64,000 bases of DNA from Desulfomicrobium sp. UBA5193 (GCA_002412965.1 DHWB01000003.1:114504-178503), one strand, 5' to 3'. Positions 8,507 to 17,416 are shown, counted from the first letter of the stretch. A program made the numbers and translations. The notes: generated by a model from the letters alone, not told the origin.

Positions 8507-9292
8507 ATGAGCATCCCAGTCATCATCATGGGCGCCAAGGGGCGGATGGGTTCCACCCTGGCCCGTTTGGCCATGGAATCCGATCAGTTTTCCGTTAGCG
8601 GGGTTGTGGAGCGGGCCGAGTACAGCAGCGGGCTGGAAGTGCTGGGTTGTCCCGTGGCGCATGACCTGCAGGAGCTGTTGCCTTCCTGCCCCGGCGCGAC
8701 GGTCATCGACTTCACCGCTCCGGAAGTGAGCCTCAGTTCGGCCCGCAAGGCCGCCAAGACCGGCAACCCCATCGTCATCGGCACCACCGGCCTCTCCGCC
8801 GCGCAGCTGGCCGAACTGGAGACTCTGGCCAAGGACATCCCGATCTTCTGGTCTCCGAACATGTCCATCGGCGTCAACGCCCTGGTCCGCGTCCTGCCCA
8901 TGCTGGAGCGCATCCTGGGCGAGGCCTACGACATGGAGATCACCGAGATCCATCATCACCACAAGAAGGACGCGCCCAGCGGCACGGCCGTCAAACTGGC
9001 CCAGGTCCTGGCCCAGTCGCGCGGCTGGAGCATGGACGAGGTCGGCAACTATGGCCGTCAGGGGATTATCGGCGCGCGGCCTGAAAAGGAGCTGGGCGTG
9101 CATGCCCTGCGCGGCGGGGACGTGGTCGGCGATCATACGGTCTATTTCTTCGGCCCCGGCGAGCGCATCGAGGTCACCCATCGCGCCCATTCCCGTGAAA
9201 ATTTCGCACGCGGCGCCCTGCGCGCGGCGACCTGGCTTGCGGGCCAGAAACCCGGCCGGCTCTATTCCATGGGCCAGCTCCTGGGAGAGTAG
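8507..9292 (+). CDS. dapB: 4-hydroxy-tetrahydrodipicolinate reductase
   Basis: DapB reduces the dihydrodipicolinate-level intermediate with NAD(P)H in the lysine/diaminopimelate pathway, feeding peptidoglycan synthesis. The 261-residue protein shows the N-terminal Rossmann motif IMGAKGRMGSTLA, the GTTGLS turn, the active-site block EIHHHHKKDAPSGTA (about 147-161) and the C-terminal VTHRAHSRENFARGAL signature. The upstream AACATGAGGAG region supplies a good ribosome site. It is followed directly (0 bp) by the MoxR gene. Confidence 0.97.
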   Translation: MSIPVIIMGAKGRMGSTLARLAMESDQFSVSGVVERAEYSSGLEVLGCPVAHDLQELLPSCPGATVIDFTAPEVSLSSARKAAKTGNPIVIGTTGLSAAQLAELETLAKDIPIFWSPNMSIGVNALVRVLPMLERILGEAYDMEITEIHHHHKKDAPSGTAVKLAQVLAQSRGWSMDEVGNYGRQGIIGARPEKELGVHALRGGDVVGDHTVYFFGPGERIEVTHRAHSRENFARGALRAATWLAGQKPGRLYSMGQLLGE

Positions 9293-10195
9293 ATGGTCAG
9301 CACTTTGCGGCAGGCCCTGGATCTGCTCGGGGGCGTGGTCCTGGGCAAGGACATGCAGCTGCGCCTCTCCCTGGCCTGCCTGCTGGCGCGTGGGCATCTC
9401 CTGATCGAGGACATCCCGGGTATCGGCAAGACGACCCTGGCCAAGGCCCTGGCAGTGGTCCTGGGCCTTGAGTTCAAGCGGGTGCAGTTCACCAACGACC
9501 TCCTCCCGGCGGACGTGCTGGGGGTTTCGGTCTTTGACGCGGCAGCGTCCTCCTTTGTCTTCCATCCCGGCCCGGTCTTCACCAACGTGCTCCTGGCCGA
9601 CGAGATCAATCGGGGCACGCCGCGCACCCAGAGCGCCCTGCTCGAGGTCATGGAGGAGCAACAGGTCAGCCTGGACAACAGTACCCGCCTGCTGCCCCGG
9701 CCATTTTTCGTCCTGGCCACCCAGAACGCGCTGGATCAGGCCGGAACCTACCCCCTGCCGGAGTCGCAGCTGGACCGCTTCCTGTTCCGCATCAGTCTGG
9801 GCTATCCGGATCTGGATTCCGAACTGGAGCTTCTGGGCCGCAGCCAGACTGCTGGCAGGCCGGTCCTGCCCGAGGCAGTGAGCAACGCCAACGAGGTTCT
9901 GGACCTGCAGGAGCGGGTCGATCATATCCGTACCAGCAAGCCGCTGCTGCGCTATGTGCGCGATCTGCTGGACTGGACCAGGACGGGCGGACGGTTCGTG
10001 AACGGGCTCTCCCCACGGGCCGGACAGGCTCTGGTCCGGGCCGCCAAGGCCTGGGCTTTTCTGGATGGACGGGACTATGTGCTGCCCGAGGACGTGCAGG
10101 CCGTTTTCCCGAGTCTCGCCGGGCACAGATTGCGCTCGGCCGACGGCTCGGGCATCGATCTGGCCGCGATTCTTGACGCGGTGCCCATTCCCTGA
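9293..10195 (+). CDS. MoxR-family AAA+ ATPase
   Basis: MoxR ATPases act as chaperone-like partners for VWA or DUF58 proteins in assembly and maturation of enzyme complexes. The 300-residue protein has Walker A GIGKTTLA (about 43-50), Walker B NVLLADEINR, sensor ATQNALDQAGTYPLPESQLDRF with the family-typical proline, and the AAA lid at the C-terminus. The ATG follows the dapB stop with no gap. A DUF58 protein and a transglutaminase follow, the classical three-gene arrangement of this family. Confidence 0.93.
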   Translation: MVSTLRQALDLLGGVVLGKDMQLRLSLACLLARGHLLIEDIPGIGKTTLAKALAVVLGLEFKRVQFTNDLLPADVLGVSVFDAAASSFVFHPGPVFTNVLLADEINRGTPRTQSALLEVMEEQQVSLDNSTRLLPRPFFVLATQNALDQAGTYPLPESQLDRFLFRISLGYPDLDSELELLGRSQTAGRPVLPEAVSNANEVLDLQERVDHIRTSKPLLRYVRDLLDWTRTGGRFVNGLSPRAGQALVRAAKAWAFLDGRDYVLPEDVQAVFPSLAGHRLRSADGSGIDLAAILDAVPIP

Positions 10196-10216
10196 GCACC
10201 TCGCGGGGAGAAAATC

Positions 10217-11164
10217 ATGGTCCTTCCACGGTTCATCCGGAACCTGATTCTGGCCCGGCAACGCGGCGATCTTCCCCTGCGCCTGAATCGGCGGCGGATT
10301 TACATCCTGCCCACCAGGGCCGGGCTGGTCTTTGCCTTTTTTCTCCTGGCCATGCTTGTCGCGGCCATCAATTACACCAACAACCTCGCGTTCCTGCTGA
10401 CTTTTCTGCTGGGCAGCATCTCCATTCTCTCCGCCATCCACGCCTACGCCAACCTGGCCGGGCTGGAGCTGGAGTCCGGACGCCTCTATCCGGCCTACTG
10501 CGGCGATGACGCGCGGCTGCAGCTTTTTTTCCGGGCCGGGGGCCGGGAGCGCAGACGTGTTCGCGTGCGCGTCGGCGTCGTCCTGGACGAATTTTCCCTT
10601 CAGGCCGGAGCTGGGCGGGAGATGGACCTGAGCGTTCCGACCCGCAAGCGCGGCCTTTTGCCCCTGGGGCAGGTCGTGCTCAGCACCCGTTATCCCCTGG
10701 GGCTTTTTCGCGCCTGGTCCCCCCTTGTCCTGCCCGTGACCGGCCTGGTCTATCCCCGGCCCATGTCTGTCGAATCCCTGGACTGGAGCCTGTCACAGGG
10801 CGCAGGCGAGGAGGGAGGGCTGGGTGCCGTGGCCGCGTCCGGGGAGTTCGGCGGCATCCGCCCCTACCGCCCCGAGGACGGACTGTCCCGGGTTTCCTGG
10901 AAGGCCTCTGCCAGGGGGACGGGCCTTTATTCCAAGGAGTATCGGGCCGGCGTGGCCAGGACTCTTGTTTTTGACTGGGACGAGGTCCGCGCATCCGGCC
11001 ATGAGGAGCGCATCAGCCTGCTGGCCGGACTGGTGCGGGAGGCGGAGCGGGGAGGGCTGAGCTACGGCCTGCGGCTTCCCCTGCAAAGCATTGGTCCGGG
11101 CAGCGGCGCGGGCCATGCCCATCGTTGTCTGGAAGCTCTTGCCCTCTTGCCGGAGGGCGCATGA
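10217..11164 (+). CDS. DUF58 domain membrane protein
   Basis: The 315-residue protein has two adjacent N-terminal membrane helices (about 33-75) and then a DUF58 region containing GEFGGIRPYRPEDGLSRVSWKASAR, the family signature (consensus hREYxxGDdxRxIdWkxsAR). DUF58 proteins are VWA-like partners of MoxR ATPases. A GGGGAGAAAATC ribosome site precedes the ATG. The stop overlaps the start of the transglutaminase gene (ATGA at 11161-11164). Confidence 0.9.
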   Translation: MVLPRFIRNLILARQRGDLPLRLNRRRIYILPTRAGLVFAFFLLAMLVAAINYTNNLAFLLTFLLGSISILSAIHAYANLAGLELESGRLYPAYCGDDARLQLFFRAGGRERRRVRVRVGVVLDEFSLQAGAGREMDLSVPTRKRGLLPLGQVVLSTRYPLGLFRAWSPLVLPVTGLVYPRPMSVESLDWSLSQGAGEEGGLGAVAASGEFGGIRPYRPEDGLSRVSWKASARGTGLYSKEYRAGVARTLVFDWDEVRASGHEERISLLAGLVREAERGGLSYGLRLPLQSIGPGSGAGHAHRCLEALALLPEGA

Positions 11165-13098
11165 GCCACGACAAGCGCCGCTTCAGCGTGACCCTGCTGG
11201 CCTTGGCCGTGGCTTTTGCCCCGCACCTCCTGCGCGTGCCTGTCTTTGTGAGCGGCTTTGTCTGCGCGGCCTGGGGCTACGCACTGGGCATGCAGTACAG
11301 GGGCTGGGCCGTTCCCGCACGCTGGCTGCGCGTCGTGCTGGCCCTGACTTGCCTGGCGCTGGTGCTTTTCACCTATGGCCGCTCCTTTGGCCGGGATGCC
11401 GGGGTCGCGCTCCTGTCCCTCATGCTCGGACTCAAGGCGGTGGAGAGCAAGTCCGTGCGCGATCTGCTGGCCCTGCTCTTTCTGTCCTATTTTGTGGTCG
11501 TGACCAATGTGCTCTATTCCCAGACACTGGTCATGAGCGCGTACATGATTTTTTCTGTCATCGCCGTGACCGTGGCCCTGGCGCATCTGCATTCCGGGGA
11601 GGCGCGGCTCCTGCCAGATCTGCGCCGGGGTGCGACGCTGCTTATGCAGGCCCTGCCGCTGGCCCTGCTCCTGTTCGTCTTTTTTCCGCGCCTGCAGGGG
11701 GCCCTGTGGGGCGTGCACGACGATCGCGACGAGGGCGTCAGCGGGTTCAGCGACACACTGGAGCCGGGCTCCGTCTCGGAGCTGTCCCTGTCCGGGGAAG
11801 TGGCTTTCCGGGTCGATTTTCCGGGCGTCATTCCCGAGCGGGACAAACTGTACTGGCGGGGACTGGTGCTGGACAGTTTCGACGGGGTCAAATGGTTTCG
11901 GGATCTGCCCTTCGAGCTGGCCGAGAAGCGCGAGGTTGTCCCTTCTGCGGACCTTGTCGAATATGCGCTGACCCTTGAGCCCCACAACAAGGAATGGATT
12001 TTCGCCCTCGACCTGCCCGTGTCCGTTCCAAGGGGGACTGTGCTCCGGTCCGACCAGACCCTGGTCAGCATGCGCGTGGTCCAGGCCAGAGTGCGCCATG
12101 AACTGGTGTCCCTCCCTGTTCCGGCCGTCAGCGCCCCTCCCGGGCCGTCGTGGACTGCCCTGCCCGAGGATGGCAACCCCCGCGCGCGGGAGCTGGCGCG
12201 GCAGTGGCTGGACGCGGGCCATGGACCGCGCGAGATGGTCGAGGCCGTCTTAAGTCTGTTCCGCTCTGGAGGGTTTGCCTACAGCCTGCGCCCCGGAGCC
12301 CTGGAAGGCGACATCGTTGACCAGTTTTTGTTTGAATCGCGCCGGGGGTATTGCGAACATTACGCCTCGGCCATGGCCTTCGTGCTGCGGGCCGCAGGGG
12401 TTCCGGTCCGGGTCGTGGTGGGGTATCAGGGCGGTGAGCGGAACCCCTTGGGCGGCTACCTCATCGTCCGCCAATCCGATGCCCATGCCTGGGTGGAAGT
12501 GTGGATGGAGGGCCGCTGGACGCGCGTGGACCCGACCTCCGTGGTCGCGCCACAGCGTCTCGTCAGCGGGGCGGAGTTCTTTGTCGCGCAAGGGCAGGGG
12601 GCGCTCATGCCCGAGGGCGCGCAGGCGCTTCGCAGGATGGGTCGTTTTTTCAAGCTCGGCTGGGACTCGGCCAACAATTCCTGGAACCAGTGGGTGCTGG
12701 GATTCAGCCACGAGCGCCAGCGCGGTCTCTGGGATCGGCTGGGCTTCGATCCCACGACCCGTGCCGGGGCCGGGAAGCTGGCGGGAGCGCTGGCGCTGGG
12801 GCTCGCCGCCGTGCTGGGCGCGGTTTTCTGGAGCATGCTGCGTTCGCGGCATGAAGCCCGCGACCGCGTCGTGGAGGTGTATGAGCGTTTTTGCCGTAAG
12901 TTGGCCAGGCTGGGGCTGCCCAGGGGGCTGGCCGAGGGGCCGCTTGACTTTGCCGGGCGCGTTGCAAGGCTGCGCCCCGACCTTGGCCCGGCCGTGCGCG
13001 GCATAGTGGAAGAGTATGTCGGGTTGCGCTATGGTGGCCGGGGAGACGTGGACGAATTCAAACGCCTGGTTGGCGAATTCATAAGGGGAAAGGTTTGA
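11161..13098 (+). CDS. TgpA-like membrane transglutaminase
   Basis: The start at 11161 gives MSHDKRRF and overlaps the DUF58 stop; an upstream GTG at 11125 would add 12 residues. The 645-residue protein has a multi-helix membrane domain (about 1-190), a soluble periplasmic region with the transglutaminase core, and a further membrane helix near residue 550. The catalytic triad is visible as the Cys of RRGYCEHYASAMAFVLRAAGVPVR, the His of SDAHAWVEVWM and the Asp of RVDPTS. The architecture matches TgpA of Pseudomonas. Its function in this operon is unknown, but coupling to MoxR/DUF58 is widespread. Confidence 0.9.
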   Translation: MSHDKRRFSVTLLALAVAFAPHLLRVPVFVSGFVCAAWGYALGMQYRGWAVPARWLRVVLALTCLALVLFTYGRSFGRDAGVALLSLMLGLKAVESKSVRDLLALLFLSYFVVVTNVLYSQTLVMSAYMIFSVIAVTVALAHLHSGEARLLPDLRRGATLLMQALPLALLLFVFFPRLQGALWGVHDDRDEGVSGFSDTLEPGSVSELSLSGEVAFRVDFPGVIPERDKLYWRGLVLDSFDGVKWFRDLPFELAEKREVVPSADLVEYALTLEPHNKEWIFALDLPVSVPRGTVLRSDQTLVSMRVVQARVRHELVSLPVPAVSAPPGPSWTALPEDGNPRARELARQWLDAGHGPREMVEAVLSLFRSGGFAYSLRPGALEGDIVDQFLFESRRGYCEHYASAMAFVLRAAGVPVRVVVGYQGGERNPLGGYLIVRQSDAHAWVEVWMEGRWTRVDPTSVVAPQRLVSGAEFFVAQGQGALMPEGAQALRRMGRFFKLGWDSANNSWNQWVLGFSHERQRGLWDRLGFDPTTRAGAGKLAGALALGLAAVLGAVFWSMLRSRHEARDRVVEVYERFCRKLARLGLPRGLAEGPLDFAGRVARLRPDLGPAVRGIVEEYVGLRYGGRGDVDEFKRLVGEFIRGKV

Positions 13099-13328
13099 TG
13101 GAAGAAAAAAAGGATGCCCTGGTTCCGGTGGAGAAGACGGAGGAGCCCGTCATCACTCCGGTTGAGGAGGAGTATCAGCAGGCCAAGGTCTATTTCAAGG
13201 AATCCACGGTGCAGGCGGTCAAGGTCAATGCGGCGCTGCTGACGGTGCTGGGGCTGTTCGTCCTGCGCGGTGTGCGGTACGGGTGGGAGGCGCTCAGCCG
13301 TTATTTTCCCTGGCGCAGGGAAAAGTAG
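13098..13328 (+). CDS. small single-TM protein at the end of the MoxR operon
   Basis: This 76-residue product starts at the ATG overlapping the transglutaminase stop (TGATG at 13096-13100), with AAGGGGAAAGG upstream. It has an acidic N-terminal half, one predicted membrane helix (about residues 46-63, AALLTVLGLFVLRGV) and a basic C-terminus. I do not recognise a family. It is the last gene before a strong terminator, so it is probably translated with the MoxR/DUF58/transglutaminase genes and may be an accessory membrane component. Confidence 0.75.
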   Translation: MEEKKDALVPVEKTEEPVITPVEEEYQQAKVYFKESTVQAVKVNAALLTVLGLFVLRGVRYGWEALSRYFPWRREK

Positions 13329-13351
13329 AAAGGCGCCGGAGGGCGCCTTTT
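13329..13351 (+). terminator. intrinsic terminator of the uvrB-to-MoxR operon region
   Basis: A perfect 9-bp stem (AAAGGCGCC / GGCGCCTTT) with a 4-base loop begins one base after the stop of the small membrane protein gene and ends in TTTT. It also separates the plus-strand operon from the convergent minus-strand gene. Confidence 0.85.
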
Positions 13352-13376
13352 ACGAGTTGAATGAAATTGAATGAAA

Positions 13377-13940
13377 TCAGCGTTGGCCCAGGATTCCGGC
13401 CTTGAATTTATCCCCGGGACCGGGCTTGGGGCCGATCCAGCACGCAAGCAGCGCGTCATTGAAATCCTTGCCCGCGATCACGCCCTTGACCTGCCCGCGA
13501 ACCCGGATCGTGGTCCCGCTGGTCGGGTCATAGGCGCAGTCCAGTTTTTCACCTTTGTCCATGGTTTCCATCCAGGCGGCGAGCTGCGCAAAGCGGTCCT
13601 TGAGGGAAGCATCTGCGGCGGGGGTGTTGGCGACAAGGCCTTCCTGCCAGGCATTGGCGATTTTTTCAGCCTCGACCTTGCGCAGGAAATGCATGGTCAT
13701 GACCCGGGGCGCGTCCGCGGCCAGGATGGTCCCGGCGTCGGTGGAAGGCGTCGCCACGTAGAGGCCGGCGGCATAGACATCGAAGAAAGTGAAGGTGCGC
13801 ATGGCCAGCCCGTTCAGGGTCAGGCCCAAGCCGCCTTCGGTGATCTGGTCCGGCAGGGTCACATCGCCGATCTGTCCGCCTGAAGCGGGGGAGGACAGGC
13901 AGAGGACAAACAGACATATGAGGATGTATTTGCGGATCAT
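13377..13940 (-). CDS. secreted chalcone-isomerase-like protein
   Basis: The 187-residue product has a signal peptide (about 1-21, ILICLFVLCLSSPASG) and then a chalcone isomerase-like fold: LNGLAMRTFTFFDVYAAGLYV is the typical core, followed by MTMHFLRKVEAEKIANAWQEG. Bacterial proteins of this class are periplasmic and are not known to act on chalcones; some may bind lipids. The gene is alone on the minus strand, convergent with the MoxR operon and divergent from the metallophosphatase. Confidence 0.85.
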   Translation of the reverse strand: MIRKYILICLFVLCLSSPASGGQIGDVTLPDQITEGGLGLTLNGLAMRTFTFFDVYAAGLYVATPSTDAGTILAADAPRVMTMHFLRKVEAEKIANAWQEGLVANTPAADASLKDRFAQLAAWMETMDKGEKLDCAYDPTSGTTIRVRGQVKGVIAGKDFNDALLACWIGPKPGPGDKFKAGILGQR

Positions 13941-14075
13941 GGAGCGTTCCCTTAGTGTTTATCTTGTTGGAATACTGACAGTAGTCTGAAATGACCGGTT
14001 TCGTGTTGAGCGCCTGCTTAACACCGCGTTTGAAAAATGAAAAGAGGCAACACGCCTCGCCCTTGCGGAGAACGC

Positions 14076-14795
14076 ATGCTTGTCGCGATCATGTCAGATA
14101 TACATGGAAATCTTGAGGCTCTGGCGGCCGTTCTGGCGGACATGGCCCTTTGGCCGGTGGAACAGGTCGTGAGCATCGGAGACATGATCGGATACGGCCC
14201 CAATCCGGAGGAGGTGCTCGTCGCCCTGCGCCAGAGGGAAGTGCTGTGCTGCATGGGCAACCATGAACTCGGCATCGTCAGCGAGGCGGAGCGGCACTGG
14301 TTCAACGCCACGGCCCTCAAGGGCCTGAGCATGACGGCGAGTCTCCTCTCCGCCGCGAGCCTCGCCTACATCGAGACCCTGCCGCATTTTTTGTGCCTGG
14401 CAGGGGCCAGGTTCGTGCATGGATTCCCTCCACAGAGCGTGACCACCTATCTGTTTCAGGCCAAGGAGACCCGCCTTGCCTCCTGGTTTGCCCAGGGAGA
14501 GAAGCTGACCTTTGTCGGCCACACCCACGAGCTCGCGCTGGTGCACTGGAACGGGAACAAACTTGAGCGCCGGGAACTCGTGCAGGGGCGCATCACGCTG
14601 GAGGAAGGCTCCTGCATCGTCAATGCGGGCAGCGTGGGACAGCCTCGGGACGGGAACAACAACGCCAAGTACCTGCTCTGGGACACGGAGCAGGGCATGA
14701 TTGAGGTTCGGTTCGTCCCCTATGACATTGAATCCACCGTCGCCAAGATCCGCGAGCGTGGTTTTCCCGACTATTACGCCACGAGGCTGTGGTAG
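14076..14795 (+). CDS. metallophosphoesterase family protein
   Basis: I chose the ATG at 14076 (MLVAIMSDIHGNLEAL) because GGAG lies 7 bases upstream and the protein then begins with the metal-binding block. The calcineurin-like motifs are visible: DIHGN, GDMIGYGP, GNHE, and late HTHE. The 239-residue length and order resemble YfcE/MJ0936-like phosphodiesterases. A small GAGGC/GCCTC hairpin (14044-14058) lies in the leader. The Ser/Thr kinase gene starts one base after the stop, so this may be a phosphatase/kinase pair. Confidence 0.88.
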   Translation: MLVAIMSDIHGNLEALAAVLADMALWPVEQVVSIGDMIGYGPNPEEVLVALRQREVLCCMGNHELGIVSEAERHWFNATALKGLSMTASLLSAASLAYIETLPHFLCLAGARFVHGFPPQSVTTYLFQAKETRLASWFAQGEKLTFVGHTHELALVHWNGNKLERRELVQGRITLEEGSCIVNAGSVGQPRDGNNNAKYLLWDTEQGMIEVRFVPYDIESTVAKIRERGFPDYYATRLW

Positions 14796-14796
14796 C

Positions 14797-16083
14797 ATGG
14801 ACATCGGACGTTACACGGTTCTCGGCCCTCTGGGTCGCGGCGGTATGGGCGGGGTCTACAAGGTCGGGCATCGGGAATTGGGCCGGATCATGGCCTTGAA
14901 GCTCCTGCAGCCGCACGAACTCTTGACCGAGCTCATGGGCGAGGAGGCCGTCCGGGCCGCCTTTCTGCGCGAGGCCCGGCTCATGGCCGCCTGCGAGCAC
15001 CGAAACATCGCGTCGGTCTGGGATCTGGATGAGGACCGGGGGCGACCCTTCATGGTCCTCGAATATCTGTGCATGAATGTGGGCCTGCTTATCGGCGAGG
15101 CTGCGGTGGTTGAAAATCCGACCCGCACCGTTCCGCCGCGCACCGCCCTTGATTTTGTGCGCCAGACTCTGGACGGCCTTCAATATCTGCACGGCCGGGA
15201 AATCATCCATCTGGACATCAAGCCCGCAAATCTGATGCTGGCCGCCGACGGGACAATCAAGCTCATTGACCTCGGGCTGTCACGATTGCGTGGCGAGCCC
15301 TGGGTGCGGCCTCGGGGACTCAAGATCGGGTCGCCCTATTACGCCGCGCCGGAGCAGGAGGAGCACCCGGAGCAGGCCGACGAGCGGGCCGATCTCTTTG
15401 CCGTGGGCGTGGTCCTGCATCGGTTGCTGACGGGCCGCTTGCCTGGGGATGTTGGCGCGAACGAACCATTTTCTGGGCCGTGGCAGGAATTTTTTGTGCG
15501 CGCCCTGGCCCACGATCCTCGGGAGCGGTTCCGGGATGCCGGGGCCATGCGCCTGGCCCTGGAACCCCTTGCGGCGGATTTGCGGGAGCGGGTGGGCGAC
15601 GATTGCGTGCTCCGTGAGCCCGTGTGTACCGTCGCGGGCAAGTTGCGCGCGACGCCGCTGCGCACTGGCGTTGGAACACGACCCTTCACCTTTCTGGACG
15701 AGTTGATGCGGCCCCTGGCGTATCACGCTTCAGAGCTGGAAGAGGTGGCCGACGGCTGGCTGGACCGCTGCACCGGCCTGATCTGGGGCCCTGTTTCGCC
15801 ATGGCCCCTGACCTGGGACGAGTGCGGGGAGTTTGTGGACAGGCAGATCGTGGCCGCGGAAGGGTGGAGGATGCCCACGGTGGAGGAGCTGGTCTCCCTG
15901 CTGCGCCCGGAGCAGGAGCTGGGCGAGTTTTGCCAGCGGCCCTTTGGCGACAGGTACTTGTGGCTCTGGACAGGGGACCGGCGCGGCTATACATCGGCCT
16001 GGTTCGTGGATGTGGGCGGGGGAGCTGTTCTGGCCCAGGACCGGACCTGCCGTTTTCATGTTCGGCCTGTACGGTCTGTTTGA
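14797..16083 (+). CDS. Ser/Thr protein kinase with C-terminal DUF1566-like domain
   Basis: The ATG at 14797 gives MDIGRYTVLGPLGRGGMGGVYK, a normal Hanks-kinase start. Visible: glycine loop (11-18), Lys35 in ALKLL, catalytic loop HLDIKPAN with Asp140, DLGLS at about 158 in place of DFG, and an APE-like segment. After the kinase lobe (to about 260) a linker leads to a C-terminal domain of about 110 residues with GLIWGPVSPWPLTWDECGEF, GWRMPTVEEL and LWLWTGDRR, the pattern of DUF1566/Lcl C-terminal domains. No membrane helix is seen. Such a tail may sense a ligand or be the target of the kinase; both are inference. Confidence 0.88.
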   Translation: MDIGRYTVLGPLGRGGMGGVYKVGHRELGRIMALKLLQPHELLTELMGEEAVRAAFLREARLMAACEHRNIASVWDLDEDRGRPFMVLEYLCMNVGLLIGEAAVVENPTRTVPPRTALDFVRQTLDGLQYLHGREIIHLDIKPANLMLAADGTIKLIDLGLSRLRGEPWVRPRGLKIGSPYYAAPEQEEHPEQADERADLFAVGVVLHRLLTGRLPGDVGANEPFSGPWQEFFVRALAHDPRERFRDAGAMRLALEPLAADLRERVGDDCVLREPVCTVAGKLRATPLRTGVGTRPFTFLDELMRPLAYHASELEEVADGWLDRCTGLIWGPVSPWPLTWDECGEFVDRQIVAAEGWRMPTVEELVSLLRPEQELGEFCQRPFGDRYLWLWTGDRRGYTSAWFVDVGGGAVLAQDRTCRFHVRPVRSV

Positions 16084-16087
16084 AGAA

Positions 16088-16544
16088 GGGCGGCCACGGG
16101 GGCCGCCCCTACGATATGGATGTTGGGATCATATCGTGCCGTTGATGTGATGATGGATTCCGGGGCGATGCGCACGTAGGGGCAGGCCCCCGTGCCTGCC
16201 CAATTTCGAGGCACGGGATGGGCGGCCACAGGGGGCCGCCCGTACGATACGGATGTCGGGATCATATCGTGCCGTTGATGTGATGATGGATTCCGGGGCG
16301 ATGCGCACGTAGGGGCAGGCCCCCGTGCCTGCCCAATTCGGGCTACGGGGTTGGGCGGCCACAGGGGGCCGCCCGTACGATACGGATGTCGGGATCATAG
16401 CGTGCCGTTGATGTGATGATGGATTCCGGGGCGATGCGCACGTAGGGGCGAAAAATTTTTCGCCCCTACACGAGGATCATGATCACGGTGGAACATCCGT
16501 AGGGGCAGGCCCCCGTGCCTGCCCAATTTCGGGGGTACGGGGTT
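16088..16544. repeat. three-copy ~133-bp intergenic direct repeat
   Basis: Three near-identical units begin at about 16088, 16220 and 16353. Each starts with a GGGCGGCC...GGCCGCCC palindrome, runs through ATCATATCGTGCCGTTGATG and GGATTCCGGGGCGATGCGC, and ends in a second palindrome GGGGCAGG(CCCCCG)TGCCTGCCC. The third unit carries about 60 extra bases containing its own palindrome GGGGCGAAAAA...TTTTTCGCCCC (16446-16466). The unit is built from short GTAGGGGC-type palindromes that are dispersed in many bacterial genomes. No gene is supported here, although open frames exist. Confidence 0.85.
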
Positions 16545-16666
16545 GGGCGGCCACGGGGGGCGGAAGAAGGGCGGCCACGGGGGGCGGAAGAAGGGCGGCC
16601 ACGGGGGGCGGAAGAAGGGCGGCCACGGGGGGCGGAAGAAGGGCGGCCACAGGGGGCCGCCCCTAC
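16545..16666. repeat. 24-bp tandem repeat, four perfect copies plus partial
   Basis: Copies start at 16545, 16569, 16593, 16617 and a diverging one at 16641. The unit is GGGCGGCCACGGGGGGCGGA plus AGAA. It looks like a tandem expansion of the left palindrome arm of the adjacent 133-bp repeats, ended by an intact palindrome (16641-16666). A 24-base period keeps any frame open, which explains spurious repetitive open frames on both strands; there is no ribosome site supporting translation. Confidence 0.9.
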
Positions 16667-16746
16667 GGCATGCGGTTGTCCGGGTGGATGGCGTGTTGGT
16701 TGATGGCAATTCCTGGTGTGATGCATAGAGACAGCGGAGAATACGC

Positions 16747-17388
16747 GTGGACAGTGGATTTTTGCAGGTTTTTGCGGTGGGGGTGGCTGTGGCTGTGGCG
16801 CCGGGCCCGGATTTTTTCATGGTCTTGCGGAACAGCCTCTCGCGTGGCCGCCTGGCCGGAGTCATGACCGCTTTGGGCATCGGGTCGGCCCTGGTGGTGC
16901 ATGTGGTCTACTCCGTTTTGGGGCTGGCCCTGATCATCGCCTCCAGCCCGGCCGTGTTCGGTCTGATCCGCATCTGCGGGGCGCTGTACCTGATCTATAT
17001 AGCGGCCCGCTGTTTCTTCAGCAGGCAGACGGACATGCCTGACGCATGTGTCCAGACCGAGCAAGGCGGCGCAAAGGACTCGCCCCTGCGCGGCTGGCGC
17101 GAGGGATTCTGGTGCAACCTCCTGAACCCCAAGGCCGCTCTTTTCTTCCTGAGCATCTTCTCCCAGTTCATGACCCCGGACACGCCCAGCGCCCTGCGCT
17201 GGATCTATGGAGCCGAGGTCATCGTCATCGTCACAGCCTGGTTCGTGCTGCTGGCGCTCTTCCTGTCCACCGGTCGCATGCGCAGCATGTACGCTAGCGT
17301 GGCGCGCTGGATCGACGGTGGTGTAGGCGTGATCTTCGGCGGGGTCGGGTGCTCGATTCTGGTGCAGGAGGCGAGAAAGGTGTTGTAA
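16747..17388 (+). CDS. LysE/RhtB family amino-acid exporter
   Basis: The 213-residue product is an integral membrane protein with about six hydrophobic segments. The N-terminal VAPGPDFFMVLRNSLSRGR block is the family signature (consensus PGP.....). Family members export amino acids such as homoserine, threonine, lysine or cysteine derivatives; the substrate here is unknown. The GTG at 16747 has GGAG 7-8 bases upstream. The gene stands alone between the repeat block and a strong bidirectional terminator. Confidence 0.9.
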   Translation: MDSGFLQVFAVGVAVAVAPGPDFFMVLRNSLSRGRLAGVMTALGIGSALVVHVVYSVLGLALIIASSPAVFGLIRICGALYLIYIAARCFFSRQTDMPDACVQTEQGGAKDSPLRGWREGFWCNLLNPKAALFFLSIFSQFMTPDTPSALRWIYGAEVIVIVTAWFVLLALFLSTGRMRSMYASVARWIDGGVGVIFGGVGCSILVQEARKVL

Positions 17389-17416
17389 CGGGGCTTCTGC
17401 CCTTGAGCTGGAGCGT

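Noticed and set aside
7778..10441. 887-codon open frame antisense to ligA, dapB and the MoxR gene
   Set aside because: It arises from high GC and strongly biased third positions on the coding strand; it has no ribosome site and no recognisable domain, and it covers three confident genes.
11125..11160. Upstream GTG start for the transglutaminase gene
   Set aside because: The ATG at 11161 couples to the DUF58 stop and the added residues do not resemble a membrane N-terminus.
16545..16666. 24-bp tandem repeat considered as a CRISPR array
   Set aside because: The copies are contiguous with no unique spacers, and no cas gene is in the window.
16395..16880. 161-codon frame with repeated RPPWPPFF-like peptides on the minus strand
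   Set aside because: It is created by the 24-bp tandem repeat, whose length is a multiple of three; no ribosome site, and it overlaps the start of the exporter gene.
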